DNA of 64,000 bases from the NCBI GenBank assembly GCA_947259685.1, contig CAMYNC010000034.1, positions 16,653 through 80,652 on the forward strand. Direction: 5' to 3'. The position numbers were made by a program, and so were the translations under genes. The first letter of the stretch is position 1. Each line of letters begins with the position of its first letter. Positions 46,119-53,368 of this stretch are shown here, piece after piece. The notes beneath the pieces are model-generated. The model searched no databases and had not been told where the DNA came from. It saw only the letters and a program-made list of their open reading frames with translations. Origin of the DNA: an uncultured Desulfuromonadales bacterium (lineage in GTDB: Bacteria; Desulfobacterota; Desulfuromonadia; Desulfuromonadales; Geopsychrobacteraceae).

Positions 46119-46547
46119 ATGAAAACGACATTGGCCCTATTGATTGCTGGACTTTTTTTGTTAACCCCAACGCTGGCCATGGCTGATCGTGACGGCCGCC
46201 GACACGATGATGGCCCGCGTCAACACAAGAGCTGGTCGAAGAAGGACCATCAGGACAAGGATCGTCATCACTATCGCGACGATGATCGTCATGATAATTG
46301 GCGCAAGCACAAAGCCAGAAAACACTACAAAAAGCAGGTCCGTAAGCATCGCCGCGACCACCGGCGGATGGAACATCGCGCATACCGTAGAGAGCATCGC
46401 CGTGACCACCGGCGGATGGAACGTCGCGAATACCGTAGAGAGCACCGTCGTGACCACCGCCGGGCAGCCAACCATTATGGTTCACACTATGACATTGCCG
46501 CGGTGATCTGGGGAGATCCGCACATTGCATTTAGGATTGTACGGTAA
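46119..46547 (+). CDS. Small secreted His/Arg/Asp-rich repeat protein
   Basis: 142 residues from ATG at 46119 (AAACGGAGGACAAC upstream). The signal peptide LALLIAGLFLLTPTLAMA is cleaved before DRDGRR. The mature part is extremely basic and His-rich. It contains two and a half tandem copies of a 16-residue unit (HRRDHRRMEHRAYRRE), visible as a 48-bp DNA repeat around 46340-46460. The C-terminus (DIAAVIWGDPHIAFRIV) is different and more conserved in style. Metal binding by the many His and Asp residues is plausible (Ni, Cu, Zn). Similar short, His-rich periplasmic proteins exist in proteobacteria, but no family is sure. Confidence 0.75.
   Translation: MKTTLALLIAGLFLLTPTLAMADRDGRRHDDGPRQHKSWSKKDHQDKDRHHYRDDDRHDNWRKHKARKHYKKQVRKHRRDHRRMEHRAYRREHRRDHRRMERREYRREHRRDHRRAANHYGSHYDIAAVIWGDPHIAFRIVR
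46340..46465 (+). repeat. 48-bp tandem repeat (about 2.5 copies) inside the His/Arg-rich gene
   Basis: The units begin at CATCGCCGCGACCACCGG, CATCGCCGTGACCACCGG and CACCGTCGTGACCACCGC. Differences are mainly at third codon positions, suggesting the duplication is old and the protein sequence is kept. Confidence 0.75.
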
Positions 46548-46573
46548 ATTACTGGCTTTGTTGCCTTGCGTCG

Positions 46574-46607
46574 AAGGGTCGTCCTATTCTGGGGCGGCCC
46601 TTTTTTT
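46574..46607 (+). terminator. Rho-independent terminator after His/Arg-rich gene
   Basis: AGGGTCGTCC and GGGGCGGCCCT (with G-T pairs) followed by seven T. Confidence 0.75.
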
Positions 46608-46816
46608 ATCCATTTTGGCTATTAACTGAAGGTCATAGATCAAGGGAAACTCGCCTTTTGCGCGGGCTCTGGCCCTGAGGTGACGACGATTGCCTAATAT
46701 TCTGGCTTGGTCAATCAATAGTCCGCATAAAGTATGGCATGCTTTATGTTTAGTTAGTTTCTGTCCGGAAACGTCCAATAATACAGAACGGGAAAAACAT
46801 GGAACAGGCCTGAATT

Positions 46817-48331
46817 ATGCCGCAACTATTAAACCGGCGTTTTCTGCATATATTTGTTCTTCTGTCGGCGGGCTGCCTGCTGAGGGGAGAAGCGGCCCTG
46901 GGTCAAACCGCTTTGGGGGTGGAACTGCCTGCTGAATTGTCAATCCGCCGGGTGGCCCAGGCGCTACGCCTTGCCGCTTATTCCGAGCGACAGCTGGCGG
47001 GAAAAGTTCTGCTTGGCGAGTTTGGCGTTCCACCGCTGAACCCTGCTGGGGAACAACTATCGGCATCTGATGAAGCTGAAGAGCTCAAACCGGTTGTGCT
47101 CATACCCCATCAAAAAAATAATCAGATTATTGATATGGAAGCTCCCCCGCCACCTCGAATCCGCTTGCTTTCAACAATAACTCTCGGTTTTAGTGCCGTT
47201 TTTGAATACATTGTCGAGAAAAACTTCGACCTGAACAGCAAAGATGCAGATGACTTTTCTTCCTATGAATTTATCCTTCCAATCTCTTTTTCATATATCC
47301 CGGCCAAGGATTTTGCCTTTTTCCTGAGCGTAGATACCGGTCATATCTTTTACGAGGATCAAGCGAGAAAGGATGATGACGAAACTATACTCGATCTGGT
47401 GAACGCTTTTCTCTCTTTCAGGGATATCGTTGATGGCCTTGACCTCAAAATAGGTCGCCAACGATTCAGGGATGAACGGGAATGGCTGTATGATGATGAG
47501 CTGGATGGGGTCAGGATTTTTTATGCCTTCGGAGACTTTGCCCTGGATTTTTCTTTTAGTGAACTAAGGGATAAGGATCTGTTGCGCGACCCTGCCGGGG
47601 AGCGGGTGAAGAATATCGTGATTTACGGCTACTATGAGCCGAACGAGGAGAATACACTTGCCGCCTACAGTTTCATCCGGGATGCTCAGACGAATGATCG
47701 GGAGAGCCCGGTCTTTTACGGCCTGCATTATCATGGGGAGTTGCTGGATGGGCTGTACAGCTGGCTCGAACTGGCCCATGTGCGCGGGCGGGGGGAGGAT
47801 GGCAAAATCCGGGGTTTCGGGTTCGATCTTGGTTCCACTTACGTCTTTGATCTGCCGTTCGAGCCTTCCATCACCCTGGGATATGCCTTCGGCAGCGGGG
47901 ATGAGGATCCCGACGACGGCAGGGACGAGAATTTCCGCCAGACCGGACTGCAGGGCAATTCGGCCGATTTCAACGGGGTGACCAGCATCGCCTATTACGG
48001 GGAAATGTTCGATCCGGAGCTCAGTAATCTGCATATTCTCACTGCCGGGCTCGGCGTGCGCCCGACCCGCGAATCCTCGGTTGAGCTGGTCTACCATTAT
48101 TATCGCCAGGATGAGGCTTTCGATGAGATTCGCGATGCGGCAGTCTATGAGTACCCGGATGGTCTAAGTAAGGAACTTGGCCACGAGATCGACCTGATTA
48201 TTGGTTTCAGTAATAATAGTGGAGACTTCATGGTTACCCTGAATGCCGGGTATTTCATCCCCGGCGCTGCCTTTGCTAATGATGCGGATGAGGCGTTTTT
48301 TACCGATTTCGTGCTGCAATACGATTTTTGA
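46817..48331 (+). CDS. Outer-membrane beta-barrel of alginate-export (AlgE-like) family
   Basis: 504 residues. A signal peptide (FLHIFVLLSAGCLLRGEAAL) precedes a linker and a barrel with many amphipathic strands. LKIGRQRFRDEREWLYDDEL, DGVRIFYAFGDFALDFSFSE and HILTAGLGVRPTRESSVELV match the alginate_exp/AlgE-type barrels seen in many bacteria, which are not restricted to alginate. The C-terminus ends in Phe (LQYDF), as BAM substrates do. No polysaccharide synthesis genes are adjacent, so the exported substance is unknown. Confidence 0.8.
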   Translation: MPQLLNRRFLHIFVLLSAGCLLRGEAALGQTALGVELPAELSIRRVAQALRLAAYSERQLAGKVLLGEFGVPPLNPAGEQLSASDEAEELKPVVLIPHQKNNQIIDMEAPPPPRIRLLSTITLGFSAVFEYIVEKNFDLNSKDADDFSSYEFILPISFSYIPAKDFAFFLSVDTGHIFYEDQARKDDDETILDLVNAFLSFRDIVDGLDLKIGRQRFRDEREWLYDDELDGVRIFYAFGDFALDFSFSELRDKDLLRDPAGERVKNIVIYGYYEPNEENTLAAYSFIRDAQTNDRESPVFYGLHYHGELLDGLYSWLELAHVRGRGEDGKIRGFGFDLGSTYVFDLPFEPSITLGYAFGSGDEDPDDGRDENFRQTGLQGNSADFNGVTSIAYYGEMFDPELSNLHILTAGLGVRPTRESSVELVYHYYRQDEAFDEIRDAAVYEYPDGLSKELGHEIDLIIGFSNNSGDFMVTLNAGYFIPGAAFANDADEAFFTDFVLQYDF

Positions 48332-48415
48332 TCCGACCAGCTTAGGGGGATGAGCATTCAGCCAACTCATCCTAATTTTTGTGCTGCCGGCCTTTCGGGC
48401 AGCAGCTTCGCCTTT

Positions 48416-48463
48416 TGTCCCTTGGGACAGATTGTCGCATCGCACCATCTGTCCCAAGGGACA
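48416..48463. repeat. Inverted pair of TGTCCC/GGGACA palindromes (candidate activator sites or terminator)
   Basis: TGTCCCTTGGGACA (48416-48429) and TGTCCCAAGGGACA (48450-48463) are each palindromic and together make a perfect 17-bp inverted repeat. Centres are 34 bp apart, about 70 and 105 bp upstream of the sigma54 promoter. A GATTTTTG follows the second, so it may instead (or also) end the outer-membrane gene. Confidence 0.6.
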
Positions 48464-48526
48464 GATTTTTGATACTCTCCTAATGTCAGACTTATCTATT
48501 TAACCTACTTAGCGCTCCTTTCTCAT

Positions 48527-48542
48527 TGGCATGGAATTGGCT
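48527..48542 (+). promoter_or_regulatory. Sigma54 (-24/-12) promoter candidate
   Basis: TGGCATGGAATTGGCT against the consensus TGGCACGNNNNTTGCT: GG and GC elements with exact 10-nt spacing and two mismatches (C to T, T to G). It lies about 127 bp before the peptide start. Confidence 0.6.
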
Positions 48543-48668
48543 CTATTAAAAACGCTAGGGGAAAAAATCAAGGCGAATCGGCCCCCCACTAGAAAAGGTC
48601 CCGGGATGTTTCAGGGCCGTCTGAGAGGGGCTCAACAAATATTCGCCAGGGAAAGGAGGTGAGAGCCA

Positions 48669-48812
48669 ATGAGGTTAGCCGAACTGATTCCCGCAATGAG
48701 CACCGTGTCAAGGGGTTCGAGATCCTACAGCCGCAAGTCTTACTCCCGTAAAAGCAGGTCCTATAGTTATGGCGGCAAAAAGCGCAAAATGCGCAAAGGG
48801 TACAAACACTAG
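48669..48812 (+). CDS. 47-residue Ser/Arg/Lys/Tyr-rich cationic peptide (candidate secreted peptide precursor)
   Basis: Preceded by AAAGGAGGTGA, an almost perfect Shine-Dalgarno, nine bases before the ATG. The product starts MRLAELIPAM, a short possible leader. Then comes a repetitive basic stretch reading TVSRGSRSYSRKSYSRKSRS, then YSYGGKKRKMRKGYKH. It has ten Ser, five Tyr and fifteen Arg/Lys of 47 residues, no Cys, and a single GG. It is below the length cut-off of common gene callers. A terminator follows and then an ABC exporter and a protein kinase, the kind of context seen for exported or modified peptides. The RS-like stretch is a natural Ser-kinase substrate type. Function is inference; a nucleic-acid-binding peptide is an alternative. 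Confidence 0.72.
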   Translation: MRLAELIPAMSTVSRGSRSYSRKSYSRKSRSYSYGGKKRKMRKGYKH

Positions 48813-48833
48813 CTAAACGCTACAAACGCAACC

Positions 48834-48866
48834 GCCCCGGCAGTCCCCCTGTCGGGGCATCTTTTT
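48834..48866 (+). terminator. Terminator between peptide and exporter genes
   Basis: GCCCCGGCAG and CTGTCGGGGC around TCCCC, followed by ATCTTTTT. Partial read-through would give more peptide mRNA than exporter and kinase mRNA. Confidence 0.85.
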
Positions 48867-48903
48867 AAGCTGCACCCCGGGCGCGCGATAAGGAGGTGGG
48901 ACG

Positions 48904-49116
48904 GTGGCAAGGGAGAGCCTGAGGCCCGCTGGTGAGAGTTCAACACCCCCAGCAGTAACGGTTCGCCAACTGTTCCGGCTGTTCTGGCCGGACACCCGGC
49001 CTTACCGCGGGGCTATCGTCCTTCTCCTCACGGTGAATCTGCTCACCCCCGCCCTGGAACTGGCCGCATCGACCAGGTGCTGGTGCCGCGAGATCTCGGC
49101 CCGCTCCTCTGGCTAG
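48904..49116 (+). pseudogene. N-terminal fragment of ABC exporter, out of frame with the rest
   Basis: GTG 48904 has an AAGGAGGTGGGAC RBS and reads TVRQLFRLFWPDTRPYRGAI, then LLLTVNLLTPALELAA: the elbow helix and first transmembrane helix of an ABC exporter. Past 49062 this frame turns to unrelated residues and stops at 49116. The expected continuation (RIDQVLVPRDLGPLLWLAL) is in another frame, from about 49065. A deletion of roughly 20 bases relative to related exporters would explain it. Confidence 0.7.
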
Positions 49117-50693
49117 CCCTGCTGCTGCTGGCGGTGGCGGTGGCGGAAGGCGCGGCCGCTTACCTCGATCGAATCTTGTCGACCTCTGTGGCGGAGCGCT
49201 TTTTATTGGCGCTGCGCACGCGGGTGACACATCATCTTCTGCGCCTCTCGCCCGACTTTTTCGAGCAACGTCGGCTCGGGGACCTGCTGTCGCGTCTGAG
49301 CAAAGATACCAATTCGGTCGAAGCCTTTATGCTCTCGGGGATGACGGCCGCCCTGGCCGATTTTTTGCGCGTACTCCTTTTTGCCGGGGCCGTGTTCTAC
49401 CTCGAGTGGCGGCTCGCTCTGGTTGCCCTGTTCGCATTGCCGCTCTTTGGACTGACGGTGCGGCGGTTCTCCGCACGCATCAGGGAGGCCTCCCGCAAGG
49501 CCCACCGACACGCCGGCATGGTCACCGCCGTGGCCGAGGAGGCCTTTTCCAACGCCGCGCTGGTACAGGCCTTCGGTAGAGAGGAGACCGAGGTGGGGCG
49601 CTTTCGGAGCGAGGGGCTCGGTGGCCTAAAGGCTCAGCTGACCTCAGCGCGGCTGCGCGGTCTCTACGCTTTTCTGGTCGACCTCATCGAGCTTGCCGGC
49701 GGGCTTGCCGTGATCGCCCTCGGCACCTGGGCACTGGCGGCGGAACATTTGACCCTCGGCGGTCTCCTGGTTTTCGTGACCTACCTCGGCAAGCTTTACA
49801 GCCCGATCCGGGGACTCGGCAGTCTGGTCAACAGCGCCTATGCCGCGGCCGCCGGAGCGGAGCGGATCGTTGAACTTCTCGAGCAGCGTCCCGGCGTCGA
49901 AAACCGCCCCGCGGCGCGCCGGCTGGTGCATCCGCAGGGGGTTCTCAGCTTCGAAAACGTCTCCTTCCGCTATCAGGGTGCCAAGCAGGACGCGCTCTCG
50001 CAGGTTTCCTTTCGGGTGGAGCCCGGCCAAATGCTCGCCCTGGTCGGGCCGAGCGGTTGCGGGAAATCGACCATCATCAAACTTCTGCTGCGCTTTTACG
50101 ATCCCTGTGCCGGCCGGATTCTCATCGATGGCCAGGACATCCGTGAGCTCAGCCTGGATTCGCTACGCGCGGCGCTGGCGCTGGTGCTTCAGGAGACACT
50201 GCTGCTGCACGGCAGCGTCCGCGAGAACATTGCCTATGGCCACTCCAAGGCGACCGAGGACGACATCGCGCGCGCGGCATGCGCCGCTGACGCGCAGCAT
50301 TTCATCTCGAGTTTGCCCCAGGGTTTCGACACCTTGGTCGGGCAAAAGGGACGGAGCCTCTCCGGGGGGCAGCGGCAAAGGCTCGCTCTGGCCCGCGCGC
50401 TGGTGCGCGAGGCTCCGATCCTGCTTCTCGACGAGCCCACCACCGGCCTCGACGCCGCCACGGCAGCACGGGTCCTGGCCCCTCTCGAGCGGGCGGCCAG
50501 CGGGCGCACCAGAATCCTTGTTTCGCACGATCTCACTGCGGTGCGTAACGCCTCCGAGATCCTGGTTCTCGACGCCGGCCGGGTGATCGAACGCGGAACC
50601 CACAGCGCACTTGCAGCCCAGGGGGGGCGATATGCCAGCATGTTGCTAGATCGAGCCCCGCAGGTTGTTCCGCTGAAAGCGGGGGCGGCATGA
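49077..50693 (+). CDS. ABC exporter, transmembrane plus ATPase domain (main part; true N-terminus in another frame)
   Basis: 538 residues in the open frame from GTG 49077. Five or six transmembrane helices of an ABC type I exporter are followed by a nucleotide-binding domain with Walker A GPSGCGKST (about 325), Q-loop LQETLLLHGSVREN, signature LSGGQRQRLALARAL (about 427), Walker B ILLLDEP (about 450), D-loop TGLDAAT and H-loop VSHD. There is no C39 peptidase domain, so any peptide leader would be cut elsewhere or not at all. The 3' end overlaps the kinase gene (ATGA). GC content is visibly higher than in the genes before and after. Together with 48904-49116 it makes a near full-length exporter interrupted by a frameshift. 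Confidence 0.85.
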   Translation: MLVPRDLGPLLWLALLLLAVAVAEGAAAYLDRILSTSVAERFLLALRTRVTHHLLRLSPDFFEQRRLGDLLSRLSKDTNSVEAFMLSGMTAALADFLRVLLFAGAVFYLEWRLALVALFALPLFGLTVRRFSARIREASRKAHRHAGMVTAVAEEAFSNAALVQAFGREETEVGRFRSEGLGGLKAQLTSARLRGLYAFLVDLIELAGGLAVIALGTWALAAEHLTLGGLLVFVTYLGKLYSPIRGLGSLVNSAYAAAAGAERIVELLEQRPGVENRPAARRLVHPQGVLSFENVSFRYQGAKQDALSQVSFRVEPGQMLALVGPSGCGKSTIIKLLLRFYDPCAGRILIDGQDIRELSLDSLRAALALVLQETLLLHGSVRENIAYGHSKATEDDIARAACAADAQHFISSLPQGFDTLVGQKGRSLSGGQRQRLALARALVREAPILLLDEPTTGLDAATAARVLAPLERAASGRTRILVSHDLTAVRNASEILVLDAGRVIERGTHSALAAQGGRYASMLLDRAPQVVPLKAGAA

Positions 50694-51508
50694 GAATCGG
50701 CATGGCATACCGCACCCTGGCACGCCTTCGGCAAGGTGACGGCATCGACACCTACGACGCCTGGAGTGTCGCGCGCGCCAGCCGTTGCATTGCCAAAGTG
50801 TTGCGCAGGAGTCACAACGACGATACCCATCTGCGCCGCATGCTCCAAACCGAGGCGAAGCTCCTGCTGTCCCTGTCCCACCCGCACATCGTGCGCGCTT
50901 ACGAACTGGTCGAGAAACCGCGTCTGGCCCTGATCCTGGAAACCCTCCCCGGCGAAACCCTGAAACACGCGATCCGCAACGGCCGGCCCCTGCGAGCGCG
51001 CGATCTGGCGCTGCTCGGGCTGCAGCTCTGCTCGGCGCTTCACTACCTGCACGGCAGGGGCGTGCTCCACCTCGACCTCAAGCCTTCGAACATCATCGTT
51101 CAGGGCGGCATCGTCCGCCTCATCGATCTCGGCCTCGCGCGCCCCCCGGGGCCTGGCGTGCCCGGGGTGGGGACCGATTTCTACCTCGCTCCCGAACAGG
51201 CTCGCGGGGAAACCCTGACGGCCGCAACCGACGTCTTCGGTCTGGGGGCGGTGCTCTTCGAAGCGGCGACCGGCCGGCCGCCGTTCCGTTCGAATGGCAA
51301 CTGCAACCACTTCGAGCAGCTCGAGCGGCGGGCCGAGCATGTCGGGAAAGTGAGGCGCCTGTCCCGGCCGCTTGCCGAGGCAATCGATCTCTGCCTGGAG
51401 CCGGTTCCCGGCGAGCGGCCCGCCGTCAGCTGGCTCATGGAGCGTCTGCAGGAGGTCGCGGCGCCTCCCAGCAAGCAGGCCGCAGACAAAGGGGACGCTC
51501 GGGCCTGA
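50690..51508 (+). CDS. Hanks-type Ser/Thr protein kinase
   Basis: 272 residues, a bare kinase domain without transmembrane or sensor part. The lysine is in CIAKVLRR (K36), the helix-C glutamate in LQTEAKLLLSL (E55), the catalytic loop is HLDLKPSN (127-134), and the metal motif is DLG (146-148) rather than DFG. FYLAPEQ is the APE motif, and ATDVFGLGAVLFEAATGRPP lies in the F helix. The Gly-rich loop is poor (LRQGDGIDTYDAW). Translation is coupled to the exporter gene by ATGA overlap. The peptide encoded upstream, with ten Ser in an Arg/Lys-rich setting, is a logical substrate; an alternative is control of the exporter. No direct evidence. Confidence 0.88.
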   Translation: MRIGMAYRTLARLRQGDGIDTYDAWSVARASRCIAKVLRRSHNDDTHLRRMLQTEAKLLLSLSHPHIVRAYELVEKPRLALILETLPGETLKHAIRNGRPLRARDLALLGLQLCSALHYLHGRGVLHLDLKPSNIIVQGGIVRLIDLGLARPPGPGVPGVGTDFYLAPEQARGETLTAATDVFGLGAVLFEAATGRPPFRSNGNCNHFEQLERRAEHVGKVRRLSRPLAEAIDLCLEPVPGERPAVSWLMERLQEVAAPPSKQAADKGDARA

Positions 51509-51590
51509 GGGCTAGTCTCGGGGAAATGTTCAACGCTATGGGAGACAGGTTTCTGCCGAATAAGAAGGGAAGGCGATCAGAGCTGCGGAC

Positions 51591-52982
51591 TCAAGGGTTC
51601 CTGTATTGCTTCTGCGAAACCTTGCGATCCTCTTCCCGAGAGATGTTGTAGGCTTTTATTCGCCGGTAGATGGTATTCCGGCTGACACCCAGCAGGCGAG
51701 CCGCTTCGGTCTTGTTCCAATAGCATTGCTCCAGAGCCCGGTGGATCGCCTTGGCCTCTTCTTCCTCACCGTTGGCAGAAAATAGCGCTTCTTTCTCAGG
51801 AACATCACTGAACTCCGGCGGCAGATCGTTGACGGAAATGATCGAATGCCGGCAGACCACAAAGGCATGCTCCAGCGCATGCTCCAGCTCCCGGAGATTG
51901 CCCGGCCAGGGATAATTCATGAGGAGCGCGAGGACATCCCCGGAGACGGCGATGATCTCTTTTTTGAACTGTTGGTTGAACTTTCGTAAAAAATGCTCTA
52001 CCAGCAAGGGGATGTCCTCGCGGCGCTCTTTGAGCGCCGGGGTATTTATCTCTACCACCCGCAGGCGATAAAAGAGGTCCTCGCGGAACTCTCCCTTTTT
52101 AGCCTTTTCGCGCAGATTCTGATTGGTGGCCGCGACAATCCGCACATCGACCTTGATGGGGGTCGAATCCCCGACCCGTTCGAACTCTTTTTCCTGCAAC
52201 ACCCGCAGCAGGTGCATTTGGATATTGGAGGAGATATCGCCGATTTCATCCAGGAAAATGGTTCCCCCGGCCGCCCGCTGAAAGCGGCCGATCTTATCGC
52301 GCAGCGCTCCGGTATAGGCCCCACGAACATGGCCGAAGAGCTCGCTTTCAAGCAGGTTTTCCGGCAGGGCTGAGCAGTTCACCTTGACCAGCGGTTTACT
52401 CCCGCGCTCCCCGGTATAATGCAGCGCCTCCGCCACCAGTTCCTTGCCGGTGCCGCTTTCGCCGGTAATCAGCACTGTGGTCTGCACGTCCCGGAGATCC
52501 TCGATGAGCGAGTAAATGCGCTGCATCTCCTCGCTTTTCCCCACCATGTTGTGGAATTGCCGACGGACCTTCAGATTCTTCTCCAGGGCGACCAGGCGGG
52601 TTTCGTCCTTGATCACCAGGACGGCCCCGGCGAATCCTCCCTGGTGATTTAGCAGCGGAGAGGCAGTTACGGTCACCACCTGACCCGAGCGATCTTCGGG
52701 GCAACATTCGATCCGGAAGAGCTCAACGGGCTGTTTTTTTGTAATTGTTTCTTGAAGCGCCTTGAGGCATTTCTTGTTGCAGGGCAGAGGAAGGGAATGA
52801 AAATCGCGCCCGATGATATTATCGGATAAACCGCAGATGTTTTTTGCTGCATCATTGAATTCCGTCACGATCAGGCCGTGATCCACGGTGATGATGCCGT
52901 CCTTGACACTACGAAAGATAGCCTCGAGGTTAGAGCGGAATCGCTCCTTTTCCTCGATCAGGGTCTTGCGTTGCAGAGCCAT
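51591..52982 (-). CDS. Sigma54-dependent activator with cysteine-bearing PAS domain
   Basis: 463 residues. Residues 10-125 form a PAS domain (SVKDGIITVDHGLIVTEFND) with clustered cysteines (LPCNKKCLKAL and RIECCPED), suggesting redox or metal sensing. Residues 145-375 are the AAA+ domain: GESGTGKELVAEALHY (Walker A), GAYTGALRD (the sigma54-contacting GAFTGA loop, Tyr variant), FLDEIGDI (Walker B) and a PWPGNLRELEH end. The C-terminus has a Fis-type HTH (TEAARLLGVSRNTIYRRIK). It converges on the exporter-kinase operon, whose candidate sigma54 promoter it probably drives. There is no receiver domain, so it is not a phosphorelay regulator. Confidence 0.93.
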   Translation of the reverse strand: MALQRKTLIEEKERFRSNLEAIFRSVKDGIITVDHGLIVTEFNDAAKNICGLSDNIIGRDFHSLPLPCNKKCLKALQETITKKQPVELFRIECCPEDRSGQVVTVTASPLLNHQGGFAGAVLVIKDETRLVALEKNLKVRRQFHNMVGKSEEMQRIYSLIEDLRDVQTTVLITGESGTGKELVAEALHYTGERGSKPLVKVNCSALPENLLESELFGHVRGAYTGALRDKIGRFQRAAGGTIFLDEIGDISSNIQMHLLRVLQEKEFERVGDSTPIKVDVRIVAATNQNLREKAKKGEFREDLFYRLRVVEINTPALKERREDIPLLVEHFLRKFNQQFKKEIIAVSGDVLALLMNYPWPGNLRELEHALEHAFVVCRHSIISVNDLPPEFSDVPEKEALFSANGEEEEAKAIHRALEQCYWNKTEAARLLGVSRNTIYRRIKAYNISREEDRKVSQKQYRNP

Positions 52983-53368
52983 TGCTGCCCCCTCAGAAGA
53001 TTTGACTTTATCAGGGCTTATCGTTAGTTATTCTGATATCTGCTTAACGACTATCACAATCTAATGAGAGATCAAGCCGTTCCATGGGGAAAAGATAGGA
53101 AGTCTTTCCTTGCTTTATGATCTTTTCGGCGTGGCGGACTTTTCAGGAAAAGAAAAAATCTGGCCCAAATAGCCGCTTTTACAGTCTGCTTATGGATACC
53201 GCAGCTGCCAAAGCCAGATGTGCTAACGACATTAGTTTCGACCCATTCTAAAGAAAATAATCTGCCCCGCCGAAATATCAGGGCCGCCATATTCAAGGCC
53301 GTCCTTGGTATACCTTGTCAGTAGCAAGGCCAGCCGCTATGGTTGGCCCAGTCGAAGGAGGAGCACCT
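52983..53368. other. Intergenic region upstream of sigma54 activator and SpoU gene
   Basis: About 390 bp between divergent genes. No TGTCCC palindrome or convincing -24/-12 element was found here, so the activator is probably not autoregulated by those. Nothing else recognised. Confidence 0.4.

Larger units (their letters stand above)
48332..48668. promoter_or_regulatory. Control region of the peptide-exporter-kinase operon (palindromes, sigma54 promoter, structured leader)
   Basis: From left to right: a CTGCCGGCCTTTCGGGCAGCAG hairpin-like stretch, two TGTCCC-type palindromes (48416-48463), a sigma54-type promoter (48527-48542), and a leader that folds by GGCGAAT (48572-48578) with ATTCGCC (48641-48647) and inner GCCCC with GGGGC. 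An 18-codon ORF (48606-48662) runs through the leader and ends in the Shine-Dalgarno sequence; it may be a leader peptide or chance. Confidence 0.55.

Noticed and set aside
46119..46547. CRISPR-like repeats at the 48-bp units
   Set aside because: Units are adjacent without spacers and stay in frame in a protein gene; there is no CRISPR array anywhere in the window.
48606..48662. 18-codon leader ORF before the peptide gene
   Set aside because: Has an ATG but no RBS, and it runs through the putative leader stem; most likely chance.
49077..50693. Bacteriocin exporter with peptidase domain cutting the GG in the peptide
   Set aside because: No C39 Cys/His motifs at the N-terminus and the peptide GG lies in the middle of the basic region, not after a leader.
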